NCBI GenBank assembly: GCA_002254385.1
Contig: NJDO01000028.1
Coordinates: 1-16,875 of the forward strand
Source of the DNA: Thermoplasmatales archaeon ex4484_6
GTDB lineage: Archaea; Thermoplasmatota; Penumbrarchaeia; Penumbrarchaeales; Penumbrarchaeaceae
DNA: 16,875 nucleotides
Reading direction: 5' to 3'
A program made the position numbers and the translations under genes. This document shows positions 1-6,670 of this stretch, one piece after another. The notes under the pieces were generated by a model. That model worked only from the letters and a program-made list of their open reading frames with translations, did no database searches and had not been told where the DNA came from. Position 1 is the stretch's first letter. The number at the start of each line of letters is the position of its first letter.

Positions 1-496
1 TCTCTGCCCATCTATCAAGATGAGATCTCAATCTGTTACCTACGATAACTCCGATGAACGATAGACCGAATGTAACACATCCGATAATGATTGTTGAGAA
101 TATTATCTCAGCGCCGAAAACGCCGAAGGATATCCCAACGATCAGTGCATCAACAGATGTGGCCATCGAGAGTGCAATGAGTTCCCTGTGGGATAATAGT
201 CTGCATTCCCTGTTCAGTCTCCAACTCTTAATGGCTTCCTGAATGAATCTTATGCCGATCGCGATCAGTAGAACCACAGCTATCCACCGAGCAAAAGATG
301 ACATAACCTCTTTGGATAGAACTCCAAGAATCCACCCTCCGATGAACATCAGAGCTTGAAAGAGACCGAAATAACCTCCCACTTTCAAACCGAGAAAGAT
401 CTTGGATCTAGCCCTTGTCATTCCGCAAGATAATGATGCCGCAAAAGCATCAACTGCCAATGATAGGGCAATGATTGCGATATACACAAAGAGCAT
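1..496 (-). CDS. mntP: Putative manganese efflux pump MntP (3' end cut by window edge)
   Basis: Reading the minus strand from ATG at 496 gives 165 open codons running off the window start. The protein is a small multi-helix membrane protein. Two matching half-motifs are visible: LAVDAFAASLSCG near residues 13-25 and ATSVDALIVGIS near 112-123, the internal duplication typical of the MntP (DUF204) family, which exports Mn2+ across the cytoplasmic membrane. The acidic residues fall at D16, E87 and D116; from memory the important acidic residues of E. coli MntP are at about 16, 87 and 118, so the catalytic layout seems kept. Family members are about 185-190 residues, so only some 20-25 C-terminal residues are missing. 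It is divergent from the phosphoesterase at 574 with a 77-bp shared promoter region. The start was chosen because the hydrophobic first helix begins right there. Family call is strong; metal specificity is inferred. Confidence 0.88.
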   Translation of the reverse strand, partial: MLFVYIAIIALSLAVDAFAASLSCGMTRARSKIFLGLKVGGYFGLFQALMFIGGWILGVLSKEVMSSFARWIAVVLLIAIGIRFIQEAIKSWRLNRECRLLSHRELIALSMATSVDALIVGISFGVFGAEIIFSTIIIGCVTFGLSFIGVIVGNRLRSHLDRWAE

Positions 497-573
497 TCCA
501 TACCCCGAGACCTTTTTCGTTCTCCTGATGTCTTACATATAGATTAATTATATGATGGACTATTGGGTATTCC
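497..573. promoter_or_regulatory. Divergent promoter region mntP / phosphoesterase
   Basis: The AT-rich core TTAATTATAT lies at 544-553, about 25 nt before the ATG at 574. That is the archaeal TATA-to-start distance, so the plus-strand mRNA is probably leaderless. Read on the other strand, the same block and the adjacent CTATATG (about 534-541) can serve mntP, leaving a short 5' leader before 496. No regulator site is recognised. Confidence 0.5.
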
Positions 574-1308
574 ATGAGAATTGCACATATTTCCGATCTG
601 CATGTTTCATCCCCTCTGTTCGAACCTGAATGGGGGGACAAGTTGATCCGTTGTTTGAATGAGGCAGATCTCGATCTTGTCCTGGTAACGGGCGATATCA
701 CCATGAATGGTCATCTGTATGAATATCAACTTGCAAAGGAATTCCTGGACAGGATAGAACCGCGAATCATGATAATTCCCGGGAATCACGATGCGATGAA
801 TGATGGTTATGAACTGTTCGAGGAGCTCTTCGGAACGAGAAAACCTTTCTTCGAGAACGAGGAAGTTGCGATCCTGGGATTGGATTCCAGCGAACCCGAT
901 ATCAACGATGGGCAAATAGGCAGACACAATTACCCGATAATCAAAGAGAAGCTTTCAAGGGACAAGGTCAGAATTCTTGCTCTCCATCATCATGTCATCC
1001 CGGTCCCGAAAACCGGAAGGGAATGGAACATCCTCTCGGATGCGGGGGATGTCCTCTCGATCTGTATCGACATGGACCTGGATCTCATTCTCTCAGGTCA
1101 CAAGCATCTTCCTTGGGTATGGGAGCTCCAGGGATCCCATTTCGTGACCGCCGGTACGGCATGTACAAGAAGGTTGAAGGGAAGATCATACCCTTCATAC
1201 AATCTCATCCGGATCGATGGACAGCATATTCTCCTGGATCAGGTCAATCTCCTGACAGGGGAAAAGAAAAGAATGATCGATAAATTCCACCAACCTTCTC
1301 GATCCTGA
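574..1308 (+). CDS. Calcineurin-like metallophosphoesterase (CpdA/Icc-like)
   Basis: A 244-residue cytosolic enzyme with the full dinuclear metallophosphoesterase signature: D8-x-H10 in ISDLH, G40-D41, G70-N71-H72-D73, H138-H139-H140 and G175-H176-K177-H178. Spacing and length resemble class III cyclic-nucleotide phosphodiesterases (CpdA/Icc), but the fold also serves other phosphodiester or phosphomonoester substrates, so the substrate is not settled. The product would hydrolyse its substrate using two metal ions, commonly Mn2+ or Fe2+; its divergent neighbour is a manganese exporter, which is suggestive but not proof of a link. Translation starts at the ATG directly before the first motif; with the TATA-like block 25 nt upstream and no clear ribosome site, the message is likely leaderless. 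The gene ends 50 bp before the convergent manC. Confidence 0.85.
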   Translation: MRIAHISDLHVSSPLFEPEWGDKLIRCLNEADLDLVLVTGDITMNGHLYEYQLAKEFLDRIEPRIMIIPGNHDAMNDGYELFEELFGTRKPFFENEEVAILGLDSSEPDINDGQIGRHNYPIIKEKLSRDKVRILALHHHVIPVPKTGREWNILSDAGDVLSICIDMDLDLILSGHKHLPWVWELQGSHFVTAGTACTRRLKGRSYPSYNLIRIDGQHILLDQVNLLTGEKKRMIDKFHQPSRS

Positions 1309-1358
1309 CAAGTGTCCATCTGATGAAACAGAAAATGATCTTCTCGACACATGATGAA

Positions 1359-2390
1359 TCAGGTGGATCTCTGTTTGCCCGTCGAATACTTCCTGAAGTG
1401 GGACACGGCCTCCTTTACCTTCTGAGAATTTTCGGATGAACAAACAAGAAGACCCTCTTCTGATAGAACTACAATAACATCGGAAAGTCCCACAACTGCA
1501 ATCTTCCTTTTCGACCTAGATTTCACAAGGATGTTACTTGACCCCGGAAGTGCTATGGAATCTGTTTCATTCGAGGGACCTTCCATTTCCATGATGGAAA
1601 GCCATGATCCGATATCACTCCATGAAAAGTCCCCCTTCACGACGTAAACCATTTCGGATCTCTCGAGAAGAGCGTTGTCGATACTTATGCTCTCAACGGA
1701 ACGATAGGCTTCATTAACGGAACGAGGCTCCCTCGGATCAACTCCCTTCAACGGAATGAACACCGAAGGAGCCCACATCTCCATCTCGCGCAAGAACGTA
1801 TCCCTTTTCCATAGGAACATTCCCGAATTCCAAAGATGCTTTCCACTGGCAGCAAATGATCTCGCCTTGACAAGCTCCGGTTTCTCTATGAAGGACCTTG
1901 CTTTGTTGACCCCGGGAGAGATCTCATCTCCGATCTCGATGTATCCATATCCCGTTTCCTCCCTGGTGGGTGCAATACCGAACGTGTAGATCCCGTCATG
2001 GGCCCGCATCGACTTGACCGCCCGTTCAAAAGATTCCCAATAACGATCGACATCCCCGATGTAGTGATCTGCGGGAACGATCAGGACCGGTTCATCATCA
2101 TCCGCAGCCAACGTTCCGATCATGCATGCGGCAGCTGTGTTCTTTCCGTGCTCCTCTCCCAGAATATTCTCCACGGGAAGCTCCGGCAATTCCTCCCTTG
2201 TCAGGTCGACAAACCTTTCGGACGTTATTATCATTATGTCCGAAGGAGAGAACCTCTCCCTCAATCGGTCATACGTGTTTTTCAGCAGGGACCGGTTATT
2301 GAAGAGGTGAAGGAACTGCTTTGGTCTGTCCAGGGTGGAATACGGCCAGAATCGTTCTCCCGAACCACCTGCCAGTATTACCGCTTTCAT
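1359..2390 (-). CDS. manC: Mannose-1-phosphate guanylyltransferase (GDP-mannose synthesis)
   Basis: A 343-residue cytosolic nucleotidyltransferase making GDP-mannose from mannose-1-phosphate and GTP, the donor for mannosylated glycans, glycoproteins and lipids. Visible landmarks in order: nucleotide-binding loop LAGGSGERFWP (6-16) with RPKQF (22-26), PADHYI (106-111), IEKP (168-171), WNSGMFLW (187-194), SIDNALLE (236-243) and FSWSDIGSW (255-263) with the metal-binding-type aspartate D259. This is the ManC/GMP type I pattern, and the length matches the stand-alone transferase with no fused phosphomannose isomerase cupin (fused forms are about 470 residues). A TATA-like box at 2421-2427 lies about 35 nt before the ATG, so the leader is very short. 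It stands alone, convergent with the phosphoesterase. A related sugar-nucleotide (for example deoxysugar) activity is possible, but the mannose type is the best fit. Confidence 0.9.
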   Translation of the reverse strand: MKAVILAGGSGERFWPYSTLDRPKQFLHLFNNRSLLKNTYDRLRERFSPSDIMIITSERFVDLTREELPELPVENILGEEHGKNTAAACMIGTLAADDDEPVLIVPADHYIGDVDRYWESFERAVKSMRAHDGIYTFGIAPTREETGYGYIEIGDEISPGVNKARSFIEKPELVKARSFAASGKHLWNSGMFLWKRDTFLREMEMWAPSVFIPLKGVDPREPRSVNEAYRSVESISIDNALLERSEMVYVVKGDFSWSDIGSWLSIMEMEGPSNETDSIALPGSSNILVKSRSKRKIAVVGLSDVIVVLSEEGLLVCSSENSQKVKEAVSHFRKYSTGKQRST

Positions 2391-2414
2391 GATATCTCAC
2401 ACCGGGAAAGGATA

Positions 2415-2432
2415 GGATGATATATAATTCCG
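2415..2432 (-). promoter_or_regulatory. TATA-like promoter of manC
   Basis: On the minus strand the sequence ATTATATATCAT (2428-2417) forms a clear TATA box. Its centre is about 35 nt upstream of the ATG at 2390, giving a predicted 5' leader of roughly 10 nt. Confidence 0.55.
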
Positions 2433-2593
2433 CCCATCATTCGGGATTGGGTGGAGAACCTCGTTCATTTACCATTCAACCCCTGTCAGTGAGAGGGATT
2501 CATGATCGTCGAATTCCTGCAGTCCGTTTGAAAGATGCTCGTTTCCTGCCGGACCATTCATAATTTATAGAATACATACGAGGTATCCGCATC

Positions 2594-2665
2594 ATGCAAT
2601 ACCTGAGAGATCCGGACGAGCTGGTCAGTATCATTGTTGTTCACATTTCGTGGAGAGCGATCTAA
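2594..2665 (+). CDS. Possible 23-residue small ORF with its own TATA box
   Basis: ATG at 2594 opens 23 codons (starting MQYLRDPDEL) and ends at TAA 2663-2665, followed by an A-rich stretch. A TATA-like sequence AATTTATAGAATA (2562-2574) is 22-30 nt before the ATG, the distance expected for a leaderless archaeal message. I do not recognise the peptide. It could equally be the start of a small non-coding transcript, or chance. Conservation in relatives would decide. Confidence 0.2.
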   Translation: MQYLRDPDELVSIIVVHISWRAI

Positions 2666-2758
2666 AAATAATACCATTAAAAAAAGAACGGAGTGAAAGA
2701 TAAACCAACCCCCGTATTCCAATCCCCTCTCATTACCCCACAGATGGACGACTAGACC

Positions 2759-2820
2759 ACGATTATATATATAAAAGAACCTTTTTCACGTTTTTTCATT
2801 TGGTATCTTATATTTATATA
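2759..2820 (+). promoter_or_regulatory. Tandem TATA boxes upstream of the PAS regulator
   Basis: Two very AT-rich boxes are present: ATTATATATATAAAAG at 2761-2776 and TTATATTTATATA at 2808-2820. The second predicts a start at about 2840-2845, a short distance before ATG 2858 and on top of the inverted repeat at 2823-2844. The first would give a longer leader of some 60 nt. Confidence 0.55.
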
Positions 2821-2822
2821 TT

Positions 2823-2844
2823 TGCAATGCATTGATGCATTGCA
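2823..2844. repeat. Perfect inverted repeat, candidate operator of the PAS regulator
   Basis: Arms TGCAATGCAT (2823-2832) and ATGCATTGCA (2835-2844) are exact reverse complements separated by two bases (TG). The repeat sits immediately after the proximal TATA box and covers the predicted transcription start, so a bound dimeric HTH protein would block initiation. The regulator encoded directly downstream has an N-terminal winged HTH and may bind here itself. Confidence 0.6.
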
Positions 2845-2857
2845 TGAGGCTGCCTCC

Positions 2858-5335
2858 ATGACGAATAACGAGCCGGACATCATCAAAGGAAGGATTTTAA
2901 TGCTTCTGCGTTCGGAACCCAGAGGTTTGACCATATCGGAAGTCGCAAGAAGCATCAAGCTGAACAGGAATTCCACGGCAAAATACCTGGACATCCTCCA
3001 GGAGAATGGACAGGTGGAGATGAAGGCCGCGGGAAAGGCCAAGATCTTCAGTATTTCCCACAGGATCCCTATTGCAGGACTCCTCAATTTCTCGAATGAC
3101 CTGATCCTCGTTCTGGACGAGAACCTCCGCATCGTGGATGCGAATGAGAAGTTCCTGGAATTCTTTGAAAGGAAGAAAGAGATGCTCCTTGAAGTCAAAC
3201 TGCAGTCCACAGGGTTGCCCATCTTCACAAGCAAAGAAAGTATTGCAAAGATAAGGAATGCGATAAAGGGGGAGGAGAGTGCATTCGACATGGAGATCAA
3301 ACTTATCGAGGAACGTCACTATTTTCAGGGGAAGCTCGTTCCGACCACGTGGGGTGATGGAAAGAAAGGTGCGACCATAATCATGGAGAATATCACGGAA
3401 AGCAGAGTGGCAGAGGAGAAGCTGAGGGAGAGTGAGGAGAAGTACCGGACCCTTATCGAAAATCAGGGAGAGGGGCTGGTCATAAACGATGAACACGACC
3501 GTTTCATCTTTGCAAATCCGGTGGCCGAGGAATTGATGGGCGTTCAACCGGGCGGTCTGATCGGGAGGTCCGTGGACGAATTCGTTCCCGAATCGGAGAA
3601 AAGAAGGATTGCAAGGTTCAATGAAAGACGAAGGAAGGGGTACAAGGACACATACCAGATCAACATCAGAAGGGATGACGGATCCAGAAAGGTCATACTT
3701 CTGACGGCAACCCCGAGATTCGACAAGTTCGGGAAGTTCATAGGTTCCTTCGGCGTATTCAGGGATATCACCCTCATGAAGGAGAACGAGAGAAAGCTCA
3801 AGACAAGCGAGGAAAGATACAGAGCACTGTTCGAATCTTCTTCCGATTCCATCTTCATACTGAAGGGGAAAAGGATCGTTCAGTGCAACAGATCCAGCAT
3901 CGAGATGTTCGGGTCCGCAGGAAAGGATGATCTGATTGGAACGGAACTGATATCGTTGTTTCCGGATACCCAGGATGACGGAACGAGATCCGATGAGGAA
4001 CTGGATGAGAAGCTTGCCGAGGCAAGGGTCAAGGGATCTTCGAATGCGGTATGCAGGTGCCTGAGAAGGGATGGTTCCAAATTTCTCTCGGACATGAGGA
4101 TACAGAAGGTCGTGACCGGTGGGGAGACCCTGTACCAGGTGACCATCAGGGATATCTCGGAAATAGTTGAAACACAGAGAAAGCTGCAGGAGAATCAGAA
4201 CCGCCTGAACAATATCCTTTTATCCCTCTACGACAGCTTCATAGGGATCATAAACAGGGAAATGAAATACGAATATTTCTGGGGTTCACCGGAACTGGAT
4301 TTGCGATACGGTATAAATGCCGATGATGTGCTGGGGAGGTCGATCTTCGAATTCGCACCAGCGGACAAGAGGGAAGAGTTCGAACATCTGATAAATGGAA
4401 TATTCGACACAGGCATCCCCACCAGGATGGAGGTATCGATGGATTTCGGCAATAACAGATTCTGGCAGCTCATGTCCCTGTCGCCCTACGTGGACGAGAA
4501 CGGCAGCATCCCCTACGTCATCCAGTACGCGATCGATACCACGGAAAAGAACAGGGCGGTGGAGGCATTGAAAGAGATCGGGGAAAAGTACAGACTCCTT
4601 GAAGAGAACCTATCCGATGTTATCTGGATGGCAGACAGGAATATGAACTACACGTACATCAGTTCATCTTCCGTGCATATGACGGGGTATGATCCGCAGG
4701 AGCTTATCGGAACCTCGATCCTGGGAAGGGTGGAGAGTTCCTTTCTGGAGAGACTCAAGAGGCAGGAGGAGAAAATATTCTCGGATTTCATCTCCGGAAG
4801 GAAGGTTACGAATAGGAACATGAAATTCGAGCTTCCCCTGAGAATAAAAAATGGAGATCTGATGTGGGCGGAGATCAATGTCACCATTCTCACGGATGAG
4901 GACGGGACGCCCGTCGGATTGACAGGTGTCACGAGGGACATATCCGAGCGGAAGAAGGCCGAGGCCGAGATAGCGAAATTCTCGACGGCCTTCAGGGCAG
5001 CGGTGGATTCGCTGATCATCACCGATGAAAGGGGCAGGGTGTCCGACCTGAACGATGCGGCAGTGGAACTGCTTATTGGAAACACGGAGAAGAAAGTTTT
5101 CGGCACGGAGGTTTCAAGGCTCATCAGGTTTTCTCCGAAGGATGGATGGAAGAGATATCTGAAGGGGATCGAGAATGAGGAAAAGGAACCTCTCAGGAAT
5201 GCAAAGGGGGAGGTTTTGAGGCCCGATGGTTCAAGGATCAAACTGGAGATCAATGCTTCACCCCTGATCCATCATGGAAACGGTATCCTCGGTATTCTTA
5301 TCGTCGCAAGGAGTGTGGCCAGCGGGTCCCATTGA
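2858..5335 (+). CDS. Winged-HTH / six-PAS sensory regulator without a kinase domain
   Basis: An 825-residue soluble protein. Residues about 8-70 form a winged HTH (GLTISEVARSIKLNRN followed by a recognition-type helix and a basic wing). Six PAS domains follow at roughly 77-182, 193-308, 318-436, 450-565, 575-698 and 709-820, joined by short coiled linkers carrying the usual ITESRVAEEKLRESEEKYR-type boundary. No transmembrane segment, histidine kinase, GGDEF or ATPase domain is present; the protein ends with the last PAS. From family knowledge this layout (HTH then PAS array) is common in methanogenic archaea, so it is probably intact: a one-component regulator sensing ligands, redox or light through PAS and acting on DNA through the HTH. 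An in-frame TTG at 2822 gives 12 extra residues but lies in the operator-like repeat; ATG 2858 fits better. Its ligands and targets cannot be read from the sequence. Confidence 0.82.
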   Translation: MTNNEPDIIKGRILMLLRSEPRGLTISEVARSIKLNRNSTAKYLDILQENGQVEMKAAGKAKIFSISHRIPIAGLLNFSNDLILVLDENLRIVDANEKFLEFFERKKEMLLEVKLQSTGLPIFTSKESIAKIRNAIKGEESAFDMEIKLIEERHYFQGKLVPTTWGDGKKGATIIMENITESRVAEEKLRESEEKYRTLIENQGEGLVINDEHDRFIFANPVAEELMGVQPGGLIGRSVDEFVPESEKRRIARFNERRRKGYKDTYQINIRRDDGSRKVILLTATPRFDKFGKFIGSFGVFRDITLMKENERKLKTSEERYRALFESSSDSIFILKGKRIVQCNRSSIEMFGSAGKDDLIGTELISLFPDTQDDGTRSDEELDEKLAEARVKGSSNAVCRCLRRDGSKFLSDMRIQKVVTGGETLYQVTIRDISEIVETQRKLQENQNRLNNILLSLYDSFIGIINREMKYEYFWGSPELDLRYGINADDVLGRSIFEFAPADKREEFEHLINGIFDTGIPTRMEVSMDFGNNRFWQLMSLSPYVDENGSIPYVIQYAIDTTEKNRAVEALKEIGEKYRLLEENLSDVIWMADRNMNYTYISSSSVHMTGYDPQELIGTSILGRVESSFLERLKRQEEKIFSDFISGRKVTNRNMKFELPLRIKNGDLMWAEINVTILTDEDGTPVGLTGVTRDISERKKAEAEIAKFSTAFRAAVDSLIITDERGRVSDLNDAAVELLIGNTEKKVFGTEVSRLIRFSPKDGWKRYLKGIENEEKEPLRNAKGEVLRPDGSRIKLEINASPLIHHGNGILGILIVARSVASGSH

Positions 5336-5593
5336 AGTTTGGAGGCCTTGGGAAGGAGGTCAAGATGGGGAACAACCCTGATCGTCCGCAGCTTCCCCGA
5401 TAATGGTGTCCGGGATGGACATCGGTTGAAGAAGGCTCCGACAGAAAACAGAAGGCCCCAACCACATGAGATCGGATGTTCGACATCGGAAAGAGGTATT
5501 CAAAGGGAAGAAGGACCGAATGTTTCCAATTCCGATATGATGGAGAATATCGGGAAAGCCGGGTCACCTTCCCGGATACAGATCCTAACATGC

Positions 5594-5599
5594 TTTTTT
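5594..5599 (+). terminator. T-run, candidate terminator after the PAS regulator
   Basis: Six consecutive T residues follow GC and precede C on the plus strand. Archaeal RNA polymerase stops at such T-rich tracts without needing a hairpin. It is some 260 nt beyond the stop codon, so an earlier stop is possible. Confidence 0.25.
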
Positions 5600-5686
5600 C
5601 GACTATCTCATAACAGGATAACCACCCAAAACGATTGGAGCAGGAGGCCATCTTGGGAAGAGAGGAGAATAGATGAATAAAAACTT

Positions 5687-5737
5687 AATGCCCGACCGAA
5701 GTCGAGCACCTCCTGCTCCATCTAAAGATAGGGCATT
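5687..5737 (-). ncRNA. Candidate structured RNA: compact four-way junction
   Basis: Outer arms AATGCCC and GGGCATT (5687-5693 and 5731-5737) pair perfectly over 7 bp. Between them three small hairpins are packed with one or no unpaired bases: 5694-5703 (3-bp stem), 5704-5718 (GAGCA/TGCTC, 5-bp stem) and 5720-5729 (ATC/GAT). On the minus strand the first becomes GAC-UUCG-GUC, a very stable C(UUCG)G tetraloop, the second displays GGAGG in its loop, and the outer stem is followed by AAGTTTTTATTC, a T-rich end. These favour a minus-strand RNA, either the 3' end of the ABC mRNA or a separate small RNA. The shape recalls a cloverleaf but it is too short, with the wrong loops, for a tRNA. A genomic palindromic repeat is the main alternative. 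Confidence 0.4.
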
Positions 5738-5769
5738 GTTCTATTAAAAGCTAATCGTTGAAATGTCTA

Positions 5770-5783
5770 TCAAAGAAAATAAG
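5770..5783 (-). terminator. T-rich tract, candidate end of the ABC exporter operon
   Basis: On the minus strand the sequence reads TTATTTTCTTTGAT, pyrimidine-rich and about 95-105 nt beyond the permease stop codon at 5876. This fits archaeal T-rich termination. A second T-tract follows the hairpin element near 5676-5687. Confidence 0.3.
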
Positions 5784-5875
5784 ACCTGGAGCTTCCTGCC
5801 GGGCATCGAACGGTTGATATCCACATTCTCGAAAATATTCCACAATATCAATGATTTATGAAAGATCACGTCCCG

Positions 5876-6670
5876 TCAGTTGACATCTTTCCTTGAAATG
5901 GCCGCTGAAGAAAAAGCAAGGAATACAGCGGTGAGGACGAGCAATACCATCATGGCTCCGGACAGACCCGCCCTTTTACTGCCTTCGGAGTAGACCCTCA
6001 CCATATGGGTACTGAGAAAGATGGATCGTATGTAATACATGATGGTGAGCTGTGAAATATTCAGGGGAATGTTCACCATGAACACCTCCCAGAAGAAAGA
6101 CAATATCAGACCCGCCACCAGGGGCCATCTGAAGATCACGCCTATGAAGGAGAAGAGGGCAAGATACACCAGGAGGCCCAATGCCAATGACCCTTCAAGA
6201 GCCGCGAGCATCGGAAGATGATCCCACATGTTCCCCGTGGAAGTGTGAAGGGAGAATGTGAAGAATGTCAGAACCGCAGATACGGAGAACAGGAGGAAAA
6301 GTGAAATGAATGTTCCAACGAACTTGTAGAGAAGGACCTCGAACCTCCTCGATGCCCTAGTGAAAAGATATACGATGTTCCTGGATCTTATCTCATCGTT
6401 CAGCATGGCCGTTCCATAGATGAGCGTGAACATCAGGAGCAGAATCTGGAGGTAAATCAGTATGCCGATCGTGTAGAAAGCCTCCGGCCACTGCCCAGGA
6501 AGATCGGGGGGATCGATCACGGTATACAGTGCGATGAAGAATGGAATCAGAAGTATGGGTACGGCAAGGAACATCCACCTGTTGATCAGCGTTGTCTTTA
6601 CGGTCCTGGCTACCTGCACCGATGCCCTGTTGTACCAGGACCCCTTCTTTGCTTCCTCGCCTTTCGTCAT
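5876..6670 (-). CDS. ABC-2 type permease, second membrane subunit of exporter
   Basis: A 264-residue integral membrane protein with six predicted helices at about 33-50, 65-87, 115-138, 157-181, 182-203 and 235-258. The segment between helices 2 and 3 (NDEIRSRNIVYLFTRASRRFEVLLYKF) has the cytosolic signature of NosY-like ABC-2 permeases, where an amphipathic stretch contacts the ATPase. It has no long outside loop, unlike its partner at 7591-9543. The ATG follows directly on the TAG of the upstream ATPase gene with no gap, so the two are translationally coupled. It is the last gene of the operon. With the neighbouring ATPase it would move an unknown substrate outward, or do mechanical work at the membrane; the substrate is not deducible. 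Confidence 0.8.
   Translation of the reverse strand: MTKGEEAKKGSWYNRASVQVARTVKTTLINRWMFLAVPILLIPFFIALYTVIDPPDLPGQWPEAFYTIGILIYLQILLLMFTLIYGTAMLNDEIRSRNIVYLFTRASRRFEVLLYKFVGTFISLFLLFSVSAVLTFFTFSLHTSTGNMWDHLPMLAALEGSLALGLLVYLALFSFIGVIFRWPLVAGLILSFFWEVFMVNIPLNISQLTIMYYIRSIFLSTHMVRVYSEGSKRAGLSGAMMVLLVLTAVFLAFSSAAISRKDVN

Larger units (their letters stand above)
2391..2821. other. 431-bp intergenic region upstream of the PAS regulator
   Basis: This stretch holds no long ORF. It contains the manC promoter at its left end, a TATA-like element at 2558-2570 followed by a 23-codon ORF (2594-2665), and two strong TATA boxes for the PAS regulator (2762-2776 and 2808-2820). Two T-runs at about 2780-2800 could end any short transcript coming from the left. 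I see no tRNA, riboswitch or mobile element in it. Confidence 0.6.
5336..5875. other. 540-bp intergenic region between convergent PAS regulator and ABC operon
   Basis: No convincing gene is seen. Open frames on both strands (for example 5339-5680) have no recognisable domain and are rich in R, P and S as expected of out-of-frame GC-rich DNA. A T6 run at 5594-5599 is a candidate plus-strand terminator. On the minus strand, T-rich tracts opposite 5770-5783 and 5676-5687 are candidate ends for the ABC operon. A compact multi-hairpin element lies at 5687-5737. Confidence 0.55.

Noticed and set aside
2822..2857. TTG start giving 12 extra residues on the PAS regulator
   Set aside because: The extra codons fall in the inverted repeat at the predicted transcription start; ATG 2858 starts just before the HTH.
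2897..3547. 216-codon minus-strand ORF opposite the PAS regulator
   Set aside because: Shadow of the PAS coding frame; no promoter, ribosome site or motif supports it.
5339..5680. 113-codon plus-strand ORF in frame with the PAS gene after its stop
   Set aside because: It needs a TTG start, is rich in R, S and P with no domain, and does not continue a kinase or PAS fold. It looks like chance open frame rather than a broken C-terminal domain.
5685..5691. TTAATGC in the hairpin element matches the RHH operator half-site
   Set aside because: A 7-base match is expected by chance in this length, and GCATTAA also occurs at 16633-16639 without context. No second phased copy is near it.
5687..5737. 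tRNA gene at the cloverleaf-like element
   Set aside because: It is only 51 nt, has no T-loop or D-loop consensus, no 7-nt anticodon loop and no CCA-type end.
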